A DNA stretch of 64,000 bases from Volvox africanus (Eukaryota; Chlorophyta; Chlorophyceae; Chlamydomonadales; Volvocaceae), in NCBI GenBank assembly GCA_030268105.1, contig BSDZ01000121.1, positions 58,212 through 122,211 on the forward strand, given 5' to 3'. How positions within the stretch are numbered: the first letter of the stretch is position 1; the number at the start of each line of letters is the position of its first letter. The notes beneath the pieces were generated by a model. That model was given only the letters and a program-made list of their open reading frames with translations. It was not told the origin of the DNA and ran no database searches. A program made the position numbers and the translations under genes. Positions 52,528 to 64,000 of this stretch are shown here, piece after piece.

Positions 52528-54911
52528 ATGATGGCGGGACGTGACGACCCGTCGTTTGTAGGCTTGGCATGCCAACCTGAGCCAGATACCGTTCCTAGAA
52601 TGTTTGATAGGGATTCTGAGACTATTGACACAATTACTGCTCAAGATCCTCTTGTGTTTCAGGCCCCTATCCATCTTACTACGCCACACTTGGCAGCCCT
52701 GACGGTTACAGATGGAATTGTCATCAACGGGGTTTGCTATCGCCTCAAATGCAAGACCGCGCCAAAGGTAATGAGGTGAAGTGGTTTACTATCCCGGCAC
52801 CGAAATTGTTTACCTTGCATGATATGAATGTTGAGCGTGACATTGTGATGCAACTCATTTCTATCTACGTGATATTGGAAGTACCTGCAGTTGGTCCATG
52901 GCGGTGAACATGATGAGGTGAGGTGTCTCTTTGTTGGGAATACCCTCGAGGGTATAGCAAGGACATGGTATGATCAATGGATCACTGCACGGGAAAACAT
53001 CACGTTTGATGAGTTGATTGTCGCCCTACTTGCACACTTTATCCCACAAGTCACGTGATATTGAGGCACGCTGTATACTAGCCTTCGGCTCCTTTTCATG
53101 TTTCTGAATGAAACTGTAACTGCCTACCAATCGTTTTGAGGCTCTTGTGATGCCATTTATCCTAAGAGCTGAGATGTGTATTTTAGCTAGAGAAAATGCT
53201 TTAAGATTTGTGCCTCATGTGACTGCCATGCAAGCGCAGGACTCATGACTGACAAAATGGGAGTGTATGCAATCCAAGCTTGTGCGTTGGAAGGAGATCA
53301 CTCTCTGTTGGAGATGTGCGGTGAGTTATCTCATGATGGATTGCCATTGTTGCCGCCTTTGGCCCCACGGTCAAAGTAGGGGGATGCCTGGATTGATGCG
53401 GAGTTGACTCCATCCCGGACAGCTGAACAAATGCATGGTCGGTGGTCATTCGTATGTCCAACTGTGAAGCATCGTTGCTTTTAGTCCTTGAGAAACGTAT
53501 CGTTTGTTCATCCCCTCATCTCCAAGTGAGCCGTTCGAACAGCTGGTCAGGTACAGGAGATGCAGACATCAATGTCCGGACACTCCCGCATGTTTGTTGC
53601 TACTATTTCACAGCCAGCGTAGGGCTACCGCTTTGTTAAACAGTAGCCAACGTGTCCTCTGATTCAAGTCAGGCACTGTATTGATTGATGATGTGAACGT
53701 GGCGGGATCCGCAGTTCTGTTGCCGGAATTGTCCTATGCCTTTGATGTCTGATATGAAGCTCCTATGACGGGTTATATTAATTTTGAGCCCGTTCTGGAA
53801 TCACTTTTGTTATCTGTGGAGTCGACTCTGACAGGTTATTGTGTTTCTGTTATTGAAGTCGGCCTCGCTGGTCGAATGATGAAGGCACTTGAGGATACTA
53901 GTGCCAGTGACGACTTTCATCTCAGCAAAGGAGGTGAAGGTGTTGGGGTCGACCCCACAGTCATCTGATTGTGTCAGGTTACCCTCGTTGATGAGGGTAA
54001 GCATCCCATCGTGGGCAGGATCACCCTTAGTCGTCGAAGGACCCTCTGTAGTGTTGGGGCCCAATGAGTGCAACAAGGTCTCTCGGAGACAGCACTACAT
54101 GGACATTGGGTGCCGACGACATAACGACAGTACCGCGCGCGCATCGATATGGAGTCCAGCACAATTGGCCGTTGTCCAAAAGGGGAACCTATTGCCTAAG
54201 GTACCTTGTCTGTCGTACCAAGATGTCAGAGGAGGGCGGAACTGTTGCGGAGCCTGAGGTTAATTTCACTTTGGCAGCAATCGCCAGCGGAAATCACGAA
54301 CCCAAGCTAATTGGGCACAAAGAAACCGATCGGATGATACGGAAAGGCGCCCATGTGTTGCTTGTGAGGCCACGGGTGCAATCGAATGCTACCACCATGC
54401 AGTCCACCGTGAAGGATCTTGAGGTCGAAGCCCTCCTGCATAAATATGCTGATGTCTTTGTGACATCCCAGGGCTCCCACCTATGTTACCTGCTGACCAT
54501 CTGATCCCTCTTGTGCTCGAGCACAACCCGTTTCACAACCTATGTACAGGTTAAGCTCGCTAAAGTTCAGCGGATGAAAACGGCAAGTGAGGGATCTGCT
54601 CGCAAAGGGTATGGTTCGGCCCAGCACGTCGCCATATTCTGCACGGATATTGTTTGTCGGTAAGAAGGATGGGATGTTGCATATGTGCATTGATTGTCGG
54701 GGCTTGAATGCGACTACGGTTAAAAATCGCTACCCTTTGCCGTGCGTCGATGACCTGCTCGATAAGCTGAAGGGCTCAGCTTATTTTTCCTCGATTGACC
54801 TTCAACAAGGGTATAATCAGATACGCATCACTGCCTCTGATATTCCGAAAACCGCTTTCCGGACCCCTTTTTGGTCACTTCGAGTACACAGTCTTGTCGT
54901 TTGGACTTACT
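52528..54911 (+). pseudogene. Element B gag-pol, heavily degraded
   Basis: Gag starts ATGATGGCGGGACG; DDPSFVGLACQPEPD and DPLVFQAPIHLTTPH mirror LTR1 gag (DDTPHTSLASQPDF, EPLVLQTPAHLIVPH). Further parts are readable across frame breaks: LFVGNTLEGIARTWYDQW (about 52925), a lost zinc knuckle, and PLLPPLAPRSK-TAG-GDAWID at the gag-pol border (TAG 53377-53379). A protease remnant (ALEDTSASDDF, with DTG changed to DTS) lies near 53885. RT (54587-54911) reads [20 protein letters not shown] and [14 protein letters not shown]. It is not functional. Confidence 0.88.
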
Positions 54912-55739
54912 TGTTGTGCTACGGTTCATTTCCCGCCGATGCGTAGGTCGATGTGATCCTACATGGCGAAGTGCTTTTGTGATGAACGCATTACAGATGA
55001 ATGACTCTGCATGATATAAATGTATTCGCATACATTTATATATGCATTTGGCATGTTGTCATTATCCATCGCGACATTCGCATCATGGCAAATTCCGCCT
55101 AGCATGCATGAAATACCGAATCCTTGAAGTGCGCATTATGCTCGTGCTACGAAACGATAAAGTAATATTATCTGATATAATATTACTTCATTTAAGCACA
55201 CGTGAGAGCGCCGCACTCGTCGTGATACATGCCTTGCAACCGGATATCGTTATCCGGACCCTTGCATCATGCGAATGCCGGAAAGGCTTTATACGTGTTA
55301 TGCGTAGACATCGCCTAGACGCAGTAGGGTTGTCACATCTAGGATCGGCCTCCTGATGTGAATCGTACGGCACTGCGATGCTGCGAGTATAAACAGATGC
55401 GAGGACGGCTAAGCTAGTCGAGACATTCGATACCGGAGAACACTTGTGTGTTCTACATTACTATTGCTATACGATACTCTACTTAGCCCGAGCTAAGCCT
55501 GAACTTCGCTAATCACCGCCGCGTGATGATTGCTCGCTTCCGGCGCTGACGGCGATTTCGTCCATTGCATCATTCCGATCTGTAAGACTGTAAGTTATAT
55601 CTCTCTTCGTCTTGAAGTCTTCCGCTGTCTCTGTTTTGCTCACGCTTGCCTTGCTGTACTTGCAAGTGCTCGCGCATCGGTGTCGATAGTCTTCAGACGT
55701 GCAGATACTCATGAGCAAACGCGAACGAGAGGTACAACA
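54912..55739 (+). repeat. LTR1, 5' LTR of element C
   Basis: 828 bp, TGTTGTGCTACGG to GGTACAACA, inserted after GGACTTACT of element B RT. Confidence 0.94.
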
Positions 55740-55807
55740 ATTTGGTATCGAGACCAGGTTCGTTGCCTAACTGTCTCTCTTTGTCTAATCGGAAGTAGGT
55801 TCTTTCT

Positions 55808-55906
55808 ATGGCGAGTTCCAGCGACGAACCACGAGGACCGCTAGATACTTTTGCCGAAGACCTAGGCCGCGCCGTTTTGGACGACGCCGCCGCTTCCGGT
55901 TTGTAA
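55808..55906 (+). CDS. Short leader ORF of element C
   Basis: As in the other LTR1 copies but one codon longer (GACGACGCC against GACGCC), an in-frame 3-base insertion. Confidence 0.5.
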   Translation: MASSSDEPRGPLDTFAEDLGRAVLDDAAASGL

Positions 55907-56211
55907 TTGTTTAATTGCTTTTGCTTAGATTGCTGCACTTGTTGTGTAAGTGTACGCTCTGAGTCGCAGGTAATCTCAGTGCACCGGCATTACTTGCCGC
56001 GGCGACTGAGACCGGTTTTCGTCCGGACCAGTTGGCGACTCTCATTGCTCAAACTACGGAGATCAGGACTCAGCTGGGCAATTACTTGCTGAGATTTGCT
56101 GAATCTTCTCAAGAGTACTGTCGGTAGGCTCACCGAATCGCTTTTGTACTCTTGCCTTTGCGATAGAAGTCGGCTTCTATTACGCAAACCTAGGGTATCA
56201 TTTCGTGTTCC

Positions 56212-57456
56212 ATGTCCGCGGAACACGACGATACGCCGCACACTAGCCTAGCTAGCCAACCCGATTTTGTTGTGGCTGCTAGAGCACCGGATAGAGGTCT
56301 TGAGATTGTTGGGCGCGCGAGCCACTCAAGAGCCCCTTTTCCTTCAGACCCCTGCTCACTTAATTGTGCCGCATTCAGCAGTGAACACAAATATGGACAA
56401 CACTGCTGGACCAAGGGTTCTGCCATTACCTCAAGCTCGAGGGCATGATGACATCCCTGAGGTGATGAGATTGTCGATTCCCGTTCCTAGGCTCAATATT
56501 TCGCTGACCGACAAGACACCAGAGCATAGCATAGCCGATGCAACTCGTGCGTACGTGCGTGATGCTAAAAAGTACCTCCAGGCTGTTCATGGTGGCGATA
56601 ATGACGGTATCAGGTGTCTCTTCGTTGGTAACACCGCTCGAGGGCGCAGCGAAGGACTGGTATCCGCAATTGGACCAACGCCCGGGGCAGCTATACTTTT
56701 GACGAGTTGGTTCGCCGCTTTGCTCGCACGATTCGCTACTGAGGTTCAAGCACGCGATGTGGAAGCTCGGTAAGGCTTTGGCAGCCGGTAGCTACCACAT
56801 GCGTCGGGATGAAAATGTACCTGCGTACCAGTCACGCTTCGAAGCACTTGTGACTCCCATTGCTGACCATCACCGAATCTGAGCGTGTCTTTTGGTTTAG
56901 GCGAGGCCTAACGAAACTTTTGGCTAAATGGTGCGCCACTGACTTGGTTGGAGCGCAGATCAAGTCGTATGACGCGTTGGTCGCTTTTGCTAAGGGCGCG
57001 GAGATACGACTCCTTGCCGGCGAGGAAGAAGTCAAGTCTGCCCCTCGTGCAAATGCTGTGCAAAGTGCAGGATCCGCTTGGGGAAGCTGTAGCTCTCGAC
57101 CAGGACCTCGGCGCGACCCGCCCCACGCCTACTGCCGCGACGCGACGCAGCAACGGGCAACGCAAGGTCGCGCGGGGGCGCTAGCTCGGGTGTCCGTGGT
57201 ACAGGAGGAGCAGGTCCGAGCTCGGACCCAGCTAGGAACAGGAAGCGTGGTGGTGCGCCGTCGTCGGCAGCCGCACAGCGTTCCGACCCCAACGCGAAGC
57301 GTACTCGTACGGACGACACATTTATGCCAAAATGGAATTGCAATCGTTCCGAATTCGAGCGTCGAAAATTGGCCAACGTTTGTCTACGGTGTGCGGAGAG
57401 CCATTCTACGAAGGATTGCCCTCTAATGGCCGCCGTTTGTACCTCAGCCGAAATAG
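56212..57456 (+). pseudogene. gag: Element C gag, frameshifted
   Basis: ATG TCC GCG GAA start, then frame breaks near 56310, 56635, 56770, 56865, 57063 and 57170. The capsid-like core and zinc-knuckle region (VCLRCAESHSTKDC when breaks are ignored) are visible. The border reads CCGAAATAGGGGCTTGCC with TAG at 57454-57456, the same context as in E. Confidence 0.88.
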
Positions 57457-58206
57457 GGGCTTGCCCGGGTTCCTGCGGAGGGGGCTCTACCTGGGTTTTC
57501 TGAACTAACCGCGTGGTCGGGTGGTCATCCTTACGGCCAGCCGTTAAGGCATTGTTTGCCTTGTGTACTTGGACACATCGAGCGAGTCATTGCGCGACGT
57601 ATCACGCTTGACGGACGCACGGGACTTCTCTGCTTCGATCCGTTGTGTAATTTGTTTACACCTCGCCGTCCCCTGTCGTCTATCGATCTGTCCAACCACG
57701 TCGTTTTGTTCATCCCCTCGTCTCTGCGTGAGATGTCGGAACAGTTGGCCATATACAGGAGGTGTAGGCGTCAATATCCAGGCACTGCTGCATGTGTTTT
57801 ACTCCCCGCTTTCTGTCCGGCGCAAGGCAGAGGCATCGCTAAGGGGTATGCGGCATGTCCACCGGTTCGTACCGGGCACCGTTTTGTTTAATGGTGTGGA
57901 TCGGAGGGTACGCTGGCTCCGTGGCCACGCCTATCCTACTCGGTTGACGTTTGGTACGAAGCTCCTGATGGGGGTGCCGTTGGTTACGGACCCGCCTTAA
58001 GTGCACTGACGTTGTCTGCTGGGCAGTCGCTCGTAGATAAACCGTGTCCCTGTGGTCAGATCGGTTTGAATGGCCGTACTCTGAAGGCACTATGTTGACA
58101 CCGGTGCCAGCGACGACTTCATCTCTGTCGCAGAGGTGAACGCGCTGGGGGTTGTCCCCAGAGTCGTCTGATTGTCCACAGGTTACCCTTGCTGACGGGG
58201 GTAAGC
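57457..58206 (+). pseudogene. pol: Element C pol N-terminal fragment and partial protease
   Basis: Conserved pol N-terminal region (PCVLGHIERVIARRITLDGR, 57556 on), then ASDDFISVAEVN of the protease near 58110-58140, with several indels. It ends at ADGGK where the D LTR starts. Confidence 0.85.
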
Positions 58207-59038
58207 TGTTGTACCTCTCGTTCGCGTTTGCTCATGAGTATCTGCACGTCTGAAGACTATCGACACCGATGCGCGAGCACTTGCAAGTACAGCAAGGCAA
58301 GCGAGAGCAAACAGAGACAGCGGAAGACTTCAAGACGAAGAGAGATATAACTTACGGTCTTACAGATCGGAATGATGCAATGGACGAAATCGCCGTCAGC
58401 GCCGGAAGCAAGCAATCATCACGCGGCGGTGTTTAGCGAAGTTCAGGCTTAGCTCGGGCTAAGTAGAGTATCGTATAGTAATAGTAATGTAGAACACCCA
58501 AGTGTTCTCCGGTATCGAATGTCTCCACTAGCTTAGGCCGTCCTCGCATCTGTTATACTCGCAGCATCGCAGTGCCGTACGATTCACATCAGGAGGCCGA
58601 TCCTAGATGTGACAACCCTACTGCGTCTAGGCGATGTCCAAGCATAACAACGTTATAAGCCTTTCCGGCATTCGCATGATGCAAGGGTCCGGATAACGAT
58701 ATCCGGTTTGCAGGGGCATGCATCGCGACGAGTGCGGCGCTCCCAACGTGTGCTTTAATGAAGTAATATTATATCAGATAATATTACTTATCGTTTCGTA
58801 GCACGAGCATAATGCGCACTTCAATAGATTCGGTATTTTCATGCATGCTAAGGGCGGATTTGCCATGATGCGATGTCGCGATGGATAATGACAACATGCC
58901 AGATGCATATATAAATGTATGCGAATACATTTATATCATGCAATTCATTCATATGTAATGCTTCATCACAAAAGCACTTCGCCTCGTAGGTTCGCGTCGA
59001 CCTACGCGTTCGGCGGGAAATGACCCGTAGCACAGACA
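58207..59038 (-). repeat. LTR1, 3' LTR of element D
   Basis: 832 bp; the LTR start reads TGTCTGTGCTACGGG because of small changes; it ends GGTACAACA at 58207. Confidence 0.93.
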
Positions 59039-59097
59039 ATTATCCCCCCTCCCGTATGCAGCGTCCTCGCTGCATCATACAGCATCGACTGCAGGGG

Positions 59098-60847
59098 TCA
59101 TTGGGCTTGCGTGGCACGTTTGCGGGCTTCTTCGAGCAAGGGGTTTCATGTCCTGTGAGAAGTTGCGTGCCGGTTCCCATGAGTTGTGCTCGTCGGTATA
59201 CCCTGTCCACTTAACCAAGTACTCGTGTACTGTTCGCTTACGTCGGTGTCGGCCCACACGACGCGCGCGATAATCTAACACCCGCTCCACATCGTAAAAC
59301 TTCTGTTTACCAGCGATCCAGGTCTCGGGAAACTGGTTCGATCGCTGCGGGGGCGTTAGAAGGCTCAGGACGGTTCCGTACCACGATAACGGACGAACAA
59401 GCGATACGTGGAACGTGGTGGTGAATGGTCATGTCAGCAGGTAATGCAAGCTCCACAGCCACATTCCCAACCATGCGCATGACAGGATACGGACCAATCC
59501 AGCGGGGTAAAAGTTTTCGGGATCCGTCGGCAAGGAACGCAAGTTCTTGGTGCTTAGCAACACGAGTTTCCCTTCCGAAAACGTCCACATCCTGCTTAGA
59601 TTTGTTATAGGTATTCCGTCGTTCGTTGCTGCGCCGCGTCCAAACACGACTTCGCGTCTGTGATTCGGGACATAAAAGACTTGGCAAAAGTTTAGCAGCA
59701 GGCACGTTCACTTCCAACTCACGCAACACGGGTTAGCGCGGGATGAAAACCCGTAGTTAAGAAAGAACGGGCTTTTGCCTGTAGAGCGGTTAACAGCATT
59801 GTTAAGCGCGAATTCTGCCGCAGTCAAATACGTATCCCAAACGAGTGGTGTGCGACCAGCATAATTGCGCAACATATCACCAACGTGCGGTTTGTGCGTT
59901 CGGTTTTGACCATCAGTCTGCGGGTGATACGCCGTGCTCAGGTGACGCGCAATGCAACTAGTTTGCAGAGCGCTTCCCAAAACTTAGACGTGAACTGCCC
60001 ACCACAGTCCGAAATACATTTTTGGGAACCCCGTGTAACCGAACCACATGTCGAAAACAAACGTGCGGTTTGCTCAGCCGTGCAGGATGACGTGCATGGT
60101 GCTCAGGTGAACCATCTTAGTCAGACGATCGACCATTACGAACACCGCATCGTATCCCCCCTCAGTTTGGGCAGCGCGACTACGAAGTCCCAATGAAACA
60201 CTTTCCCAAGGCGCATCCGGGACAGGCAACGGTTTGCAACAACCCATGGGCCCTTACCGGACAAAGCCTTATTGCGCTGGCACAGACTGCATGTCCTGGA
60301 CGAAGTTCGCCGCATCCTAGCCAAACGAGGCCACCAAAAGGACACGTTGCACCAAGTCGATCAATCGCTTGCTACCAGGGTGTCCTGCTAACGGGTCCTC
60401 GTGGAACCGCGCAAGGATGTCGTAGCGTAGCGCGTCGTCATTCGGAACGACGATTTGCGTAGCTGCACCTCCGTCCGTAGCCAAAGGCCATTCTGCTTGC
60501 GAAGGTTTTCTACATAGCCGGGTCCGCGAACCAGGCGTCGCGTGTAGGCAACCTTCACCGCTCCGCGAGGTCCGTCGCGATCGGTACCTCCTCGCTACGC
60601 GGCCAGCACGACGGCGCTGCCAAAATTGCAGCGTGTAGCGACGGATGTCGACTGAGAGCATCGGCAATATTCAATTTACCAGAAATATACTCCCAGGTGC
60701 AGTTGAACCTAGCTAGATATTCCATCCACCTAGCTTGACGGCGGTTCAACGTCGGAACGCTTGCAAAAACGTTAGGGGCTTGTGGTCAGTCTTTAAAGTA
60801 AACGGGCGTCCCTCGAGGTAACAGCGCCATTCCTTTAAGCATGCAGC
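59098..60847 (-). pseudogene. pol: Element D RNase H-integrase-chromodomain, frameshifted
   Basis: Collinear with element F but with about a dozen small indels. Recognisable: CLKEWRCYLEGRPFTLKTDH (RNase H end, about 60800), ARWMEYLARFNCTWEYIS, the zinc-binding CSLCQRN, STAYHPQTDGQ (second half of integrase), RWIGPYPVMRMVGNVAVELA and the chromodomain [18 protein letters not shown]. The integrase core is broken. Confidence 0.9.
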
Positions 60848-61216
60848 CACGATATTAATGGATTCAACGCATGCAATATGCGAAGGTCCAAACATCGATA
60901 TTCGGTTGCCGACCCAACCATCACGATCGTCGTGTTCTCGCATACACGTATGGTTTATGACACAGGATGAGGTAATAATATTTAAAGTATTATTACGTGA
61001 GATATTATGCCAATGGATAGATAGCACATTAATATCAGCCTCGAGTCAAACATGTTGACCGACAGCGCGATGTCGTAGATGATAATGCGACATGCCTGAT
61101 TAGCTAGATATACTCGAATATATCATGCTAATATGATTATATCATGCTTTTCATAATGCTCGAATATAATGCTGTCTACTTCGGTGCAAGTGGTGATCGA
61201 ACCGGCGCGTACAACA
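60848..61216 (-). repeat. LTR2 fragment, inverted
   Basis: Ends at 61216 with the LTR2 start (minus-strand TGTTGTACGCGCCGGTTCG) and extends about 370 bp to a cut next to element D. Confidence 0.85.
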
Positions 61217-61682
61217 ACTATCCCCCCTCCCGTATGCAGCGTCCTCGCTGCATCGGGCAGCATCGACTGCAGAGATCATTGGTCTGTGTGGCATGAATGC
61301 GGGCTTCCTCCAATAAAGAGTTCATATCCAGCGAAAAGTTACGTGTTGGCTTCCCATGAGGTTATGCTCGCTTGAATACCCAGTCCACTTGACTTGATAC
61401 TCGTGGGATTGTCCGCTTACGCCGGTGTCGCCAACACGGCAAGTACGATAATCTAACACCCACTCCACATTGTAAACCTTCTGTTTACCAGCGATCCAGT
61501 CTCCAGGACTGTTTAAACCGCTGCAGGGGTGTTAGCAAGCTCAGGGGCAGGTTCCGTACCACAATAAGGCATACGAGGGATACATGGAACGTGGGGTGAA
61601 GCATACCCTTAGCAGGCAAATCAGTCGCCTGGCACTGCACTTCGTCCATCATAGTGGGCTCACCTGTACATGGTTCGTGCAA
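61217..61682 (-). mobile_element. Internally deleted LTR2-family derivative, copy 1
   Basis: Polypurine tract, then chromodomain/linker pol sequence, read on the minus strand from an RT N-terminal piece (DEVQCQATDLPAKGM). This is fused directly to the post-integrase segment LHPTFHVSLVCLIVVRN. All of RT, RNase H and integrase is missing. The 5' side abuts another LTR2 end (TGTTGTATCCTTCC at 61683). Confidence 0.8.
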
Positions 61683-62462
61683 TGTTGTATCCTTCCTTCT
61701 TCAATCATGCACTGAATCTGCACGTCTGAGTGTTAACTACACATGCATGGTGCTTACAAACAGCAAGACACTTCAGTGCGAGCAACATGACAGCGGAAGA
61801 TAGGAAAGATTCAACTTACAATAGTCTTCAATTGCAAATTAGAAGTCTGCCGTCAGACCCTGCGGGCAATGTTCATCATCCGGCTGAGATGCTATGCTAG
61901 AATAGCTCAGGCCGAATATAAATGCATAAAATGTATGTATGCGAATTAGGTAGAGTTAAGTACGCGAGTACTTAGTCCAAAGTAGCATGAGCCGACTTCG
62001 GTCTCTAGGCGGCCGTCCTCGCACCTATCACGCTCGCGATACCGATGTGCAGTACAGTCTACAGTCTTCGTATCACTGTTTCTGAATATCGCGTAAACCG
62101 TGATATTAATGAATGCAACGCATGCAATATGTGAAGGTCCGAATATCGATATTTGGTTGCTGACCCAACCATCGCGATCGTCGCATTCTTGATACGCATA
62201 TGGTTTATGACACAGATGAGGTAATAATATTCAAAGCATTATTACGCGGAACATTATACCAACGGATAGATCGCGCATAAATAATCAGCATCAAGTCAAA
62301 CATGTTGACCGACAGCGCAATGTCGTAGATGATAATGCGACATGCCTGATTAGCTAGATATACTCGAATATATCATGCTAATATGATTATATCATGCTTC
62401 ATAATGCTCGAATATAATGCTGTCTACTTCGGTGCAAGTGGTGATCGAACCGGCGTACAACA
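61683..62462 (-). repeat. LTR2, inverted, complete
   Basis: 780 bp; the minus strand begins TGTTGTACGCCGGTTCGATC at 62462 and ends GGATACAACA at 61683, with the usual CGAATATCGATATT palindrome. Confidence 0.9.
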
Positions 62463-62953
62463 ACTATCCCCCCTCCCGTATGCAGCATCCTCGCTGCATT
62501 GGACAGCATCGACTGCAGAGATCATTGGGTCTGTGTGGCACAAATGCGGGTTCCCCCAATAAAGAGTTCATATCCGGTGAAATGTTACGTGCTGGCTCCC
62601 ATGAGTTATGCTCGCTTGAATACCAGTCCACTTGACTTGGTACTCGTGCATTGTCCGCTTATGCCGGCGTCAGCCCACACGGCAAGTACGATAATCTAAC
62701 ACCCACTCCACATGTAAACCTTCTGTTTACCAGCGATCCAGATCTCCGGGACTGGTTAAGCCGCTGCAAGGGTGTTAGCAAGCTCAGGGGCAGGTTCCGT
62801 ACCACAGTAAGGCATACGAGGATACATGGAACATGGGGTAAAGTATACCCTTAGCAGGCAAATCAGTCGCCTGGCACTGCACTTCGTCCATCTTAGTGGG
62901 CTCAACCTGTACATGCATCGTGCAACAGGTTGTGCTTCAGGTACTGTTGTGTC
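62463..62953 (-). mobile_element. Internally deleted LTR2-family derivative, copy 2
   Basis: Same structure and same deletion point as 61217-61682 (RT start DEVQCQATDL joined to the sequence before the chromodomain), preceded by a polypurine tract. The two copies with their LTRs are a direct tandem of about 1246 bp. Confidence 0.8.
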
Positions 62954-63775
62954 TGTTGTGCTACGGTTCATTCCCGCCGACGCGTAGGTCGACGCGACCC
63001 TACGAGGCGAAGTGCTTTTGTGATGAACGCATTGCATATGAATGAATCTGCATGATATAAATGTATTCGCATACATTTATATATGCATCTGGCATGTTGT
63101 CATTATCCATCGCGACATCGCATCATGGCAAATCCGCTAGCATGCATGAATAACCGAAGCATTGAAGTGCGCATTATGCTCGTGCTACAAAACGATAAGT
63201 AATATTATCTGATATAATATTACTTCATTTAAGCACACGTTGAGAGCGCCGCACTCGTCGCGATACATGCCCCCAACCGGATATCGTTATCCGGACCCTT
63301 GCATCATGCGAATGCCGGAAAGGCTTACACGTTGTTATGCGTAGACATCGCCTAGACGCAGTAGGGTTGTCACATCTAGGATCGGCCTCCTAATGTGAAT
63401 CGTACGGCATTGCGATGCTGCGAGTATAACAGATGCGAGGACGGCTAAGCTAGACAAGACATTCGATACCGGAGAACACTTGTGTGTTCTACATTACTAT
63501 TACTATACGATATTCTACTTAGCCCGAGCTAAAGCCTGAACTTCACTAATCACCGCCGCGTGATGATTGCTTGCTTCCGGCGCTGACGGCGATTTCTTCC
63601 ATTGCATCATTCCGACCTGTAAGACCGTAAGTTATATCTCTCTTCGTCTTGAAGTCTTCCGCTGTCTCTGTTTGCTCTCGCTTGCCTTGCTGTACTTGCA
63701 AGTGCTCGCGCATCGGTGTCGATAGTCTCCAGACGTGCAGATACTCATGAGCAAACGCGAACGAGAGGTACAACA
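62954..63775 (+). repeat. LTR1, 5' LTR of an element running off the window
   Basis: 822 bp, TGTTGTGCTACGG to GGTACAACA, followed by AATTTGGTATCGAGACAGG. Confidence 0.94.
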
Positions 63776-64000
63776 ATTTGGTATCGAGACAGGTTCGTTG
63801 CCTAACTGTCTCTCTTTGTCTAATCGGAAGTAGGTCTTTCTATGGCGAGTTCCAGCGACGAACCACGAGGACCGCTAGAACTTTGCCGAAGACCTAGGCC
63901 GCGCCGTTTGGACGCCGCCGCTTCCGGTTTGTAATTGTTTAATTGCTTTGCTTAGATTGCCGCACTTGTTGTGTAAGTGTACGCTCTGAGTCGCAGGTAA
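63776..64000 (+). mobile_element. Leader of the right-edge LTR1 element
   Basis: Primer-binding site and the short leader ORF (ATG at 63842, TAA at 63932-63934) with small deletions, then the intron-like stretch ending GTCGCAG at the window edge. Gag lies outside. Confidence 0.85.

Larger units (their letters stand above)
51239..54911 (+). mobile_element. Diverged Ty3/gypsy element B (LTR2 family), truncated in RT
   Basis: 5' LTR2 (51239-52055), primer-binding site AATTTGGTATCGAGACAGG, leader, degenerate gag and pol up to RT. An LTR1 element (C) inserted in RT at 54912 ends it. It shows that LTR2 belongs to a gag-pol element related to, but clearly diverged from, the LTR1 family. Confidence 0.88.
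54912..58206 (+). mobile_element. Ty3/gypsy element C (LTR1 family), truncated in protease
   Basis: 5' LTR 54912-55739, primer-binding site with an extra C (GAGACCAGG), leader ORF 55808-55906, gag and pol to the protease, cut at GGGTAAGC where an inverted LTR1 (of D) begins. It inserted in the RT of element B. Many single-base indels. Confidence 0.9.
58207..60847 (-). mobile_element. Ty3/gypsy element D (LTR1 family), 3' half
   Basis: Minus strand: RNase H (partial), integrase, chromodomain, polypurine tract (59053-59039, GGGAGGGGGGATAAT) and a complete 3' LTR (59038-58207). It is cut on its 5' side at 60847 by LTR2 sequence. C and D lie tail to tail like E and F. Confidence 0.9.

Overview
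This is eukaryotic nuclear DNA: coding pieces are separated by GT-AG introns, there are chromodomain Ty3/gypsy (Metaviridae) retrotransposons with LTRs, and most non-repeat DNA is non-coding. The one clear host gene encodes a secreted protein of PAN/Apple domains joined by SPPP/PPSPPPP hinges. That combination is typical of green-algal cell-wall or matrix proteins, so a chlorophyte alga is the best guess. This is an inference; no rRNA, organelle or marker gene settles it.

Layout. 1-4430: chain of three LTRs of one family (LTR2) with short internal regions carrying foreign passenger DNA, after a small membrane-protein ORF. 4431-12129: two nested minus-strand Ty3/gypsy copies of a second family (LTR1): A, truncated, sits in the protease region of A2, and A2 sits in the 3' end of the next locus. 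12130-14488: compact minus-strand locus coding a secreted ectodomain, a multi-pass membrane part and a Josephin-like cysteine protease, with two in-frame TGAs and one frame change. 14706-31621: the PAN/Apple gene on the minus strand. It has a signal-peptide exon, five three-exon cassettes (the 3' four at exactly 2893-bp spacing in a near-identical tandem array), a short proline hinge exon and a Cys-rich C-terminal exon. 31622-33895: no gene recognised. 33896-35724: remnant of a third LTR family, a TAACGC-rich stretch and an unassigned open frame.

35725-47140: two LTR1 elements tail to tail. E (+) has intact gag and a solo LTR with 5-bp TSDs inside its pol. F (-) is nearly full length with an intact RNase H-integrase-chromodomain ORF. 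47255-52527 repeats 1-4428 almost exactly, but holds an additional solo LTR with TSD. 51239-64000 is a pile of decayed elements (B, C, D, two internally deleted LTR2 derivatives, and the start of another LTR1 copy).

How the parts relate. The LTR1 elements encode gag, protease, RT, RNase H, integrase and chromodomain. In four copies from both families gag ends in UAG-G with pol open in the same frame, pointing to stop readthrough. A short ORF in the leader is conserved between the families and may be a spliced first gag exon. In the PAN gene every cassette enters and leaves in intron phase 0, so adding or losing cassettes keeps the reading frame.
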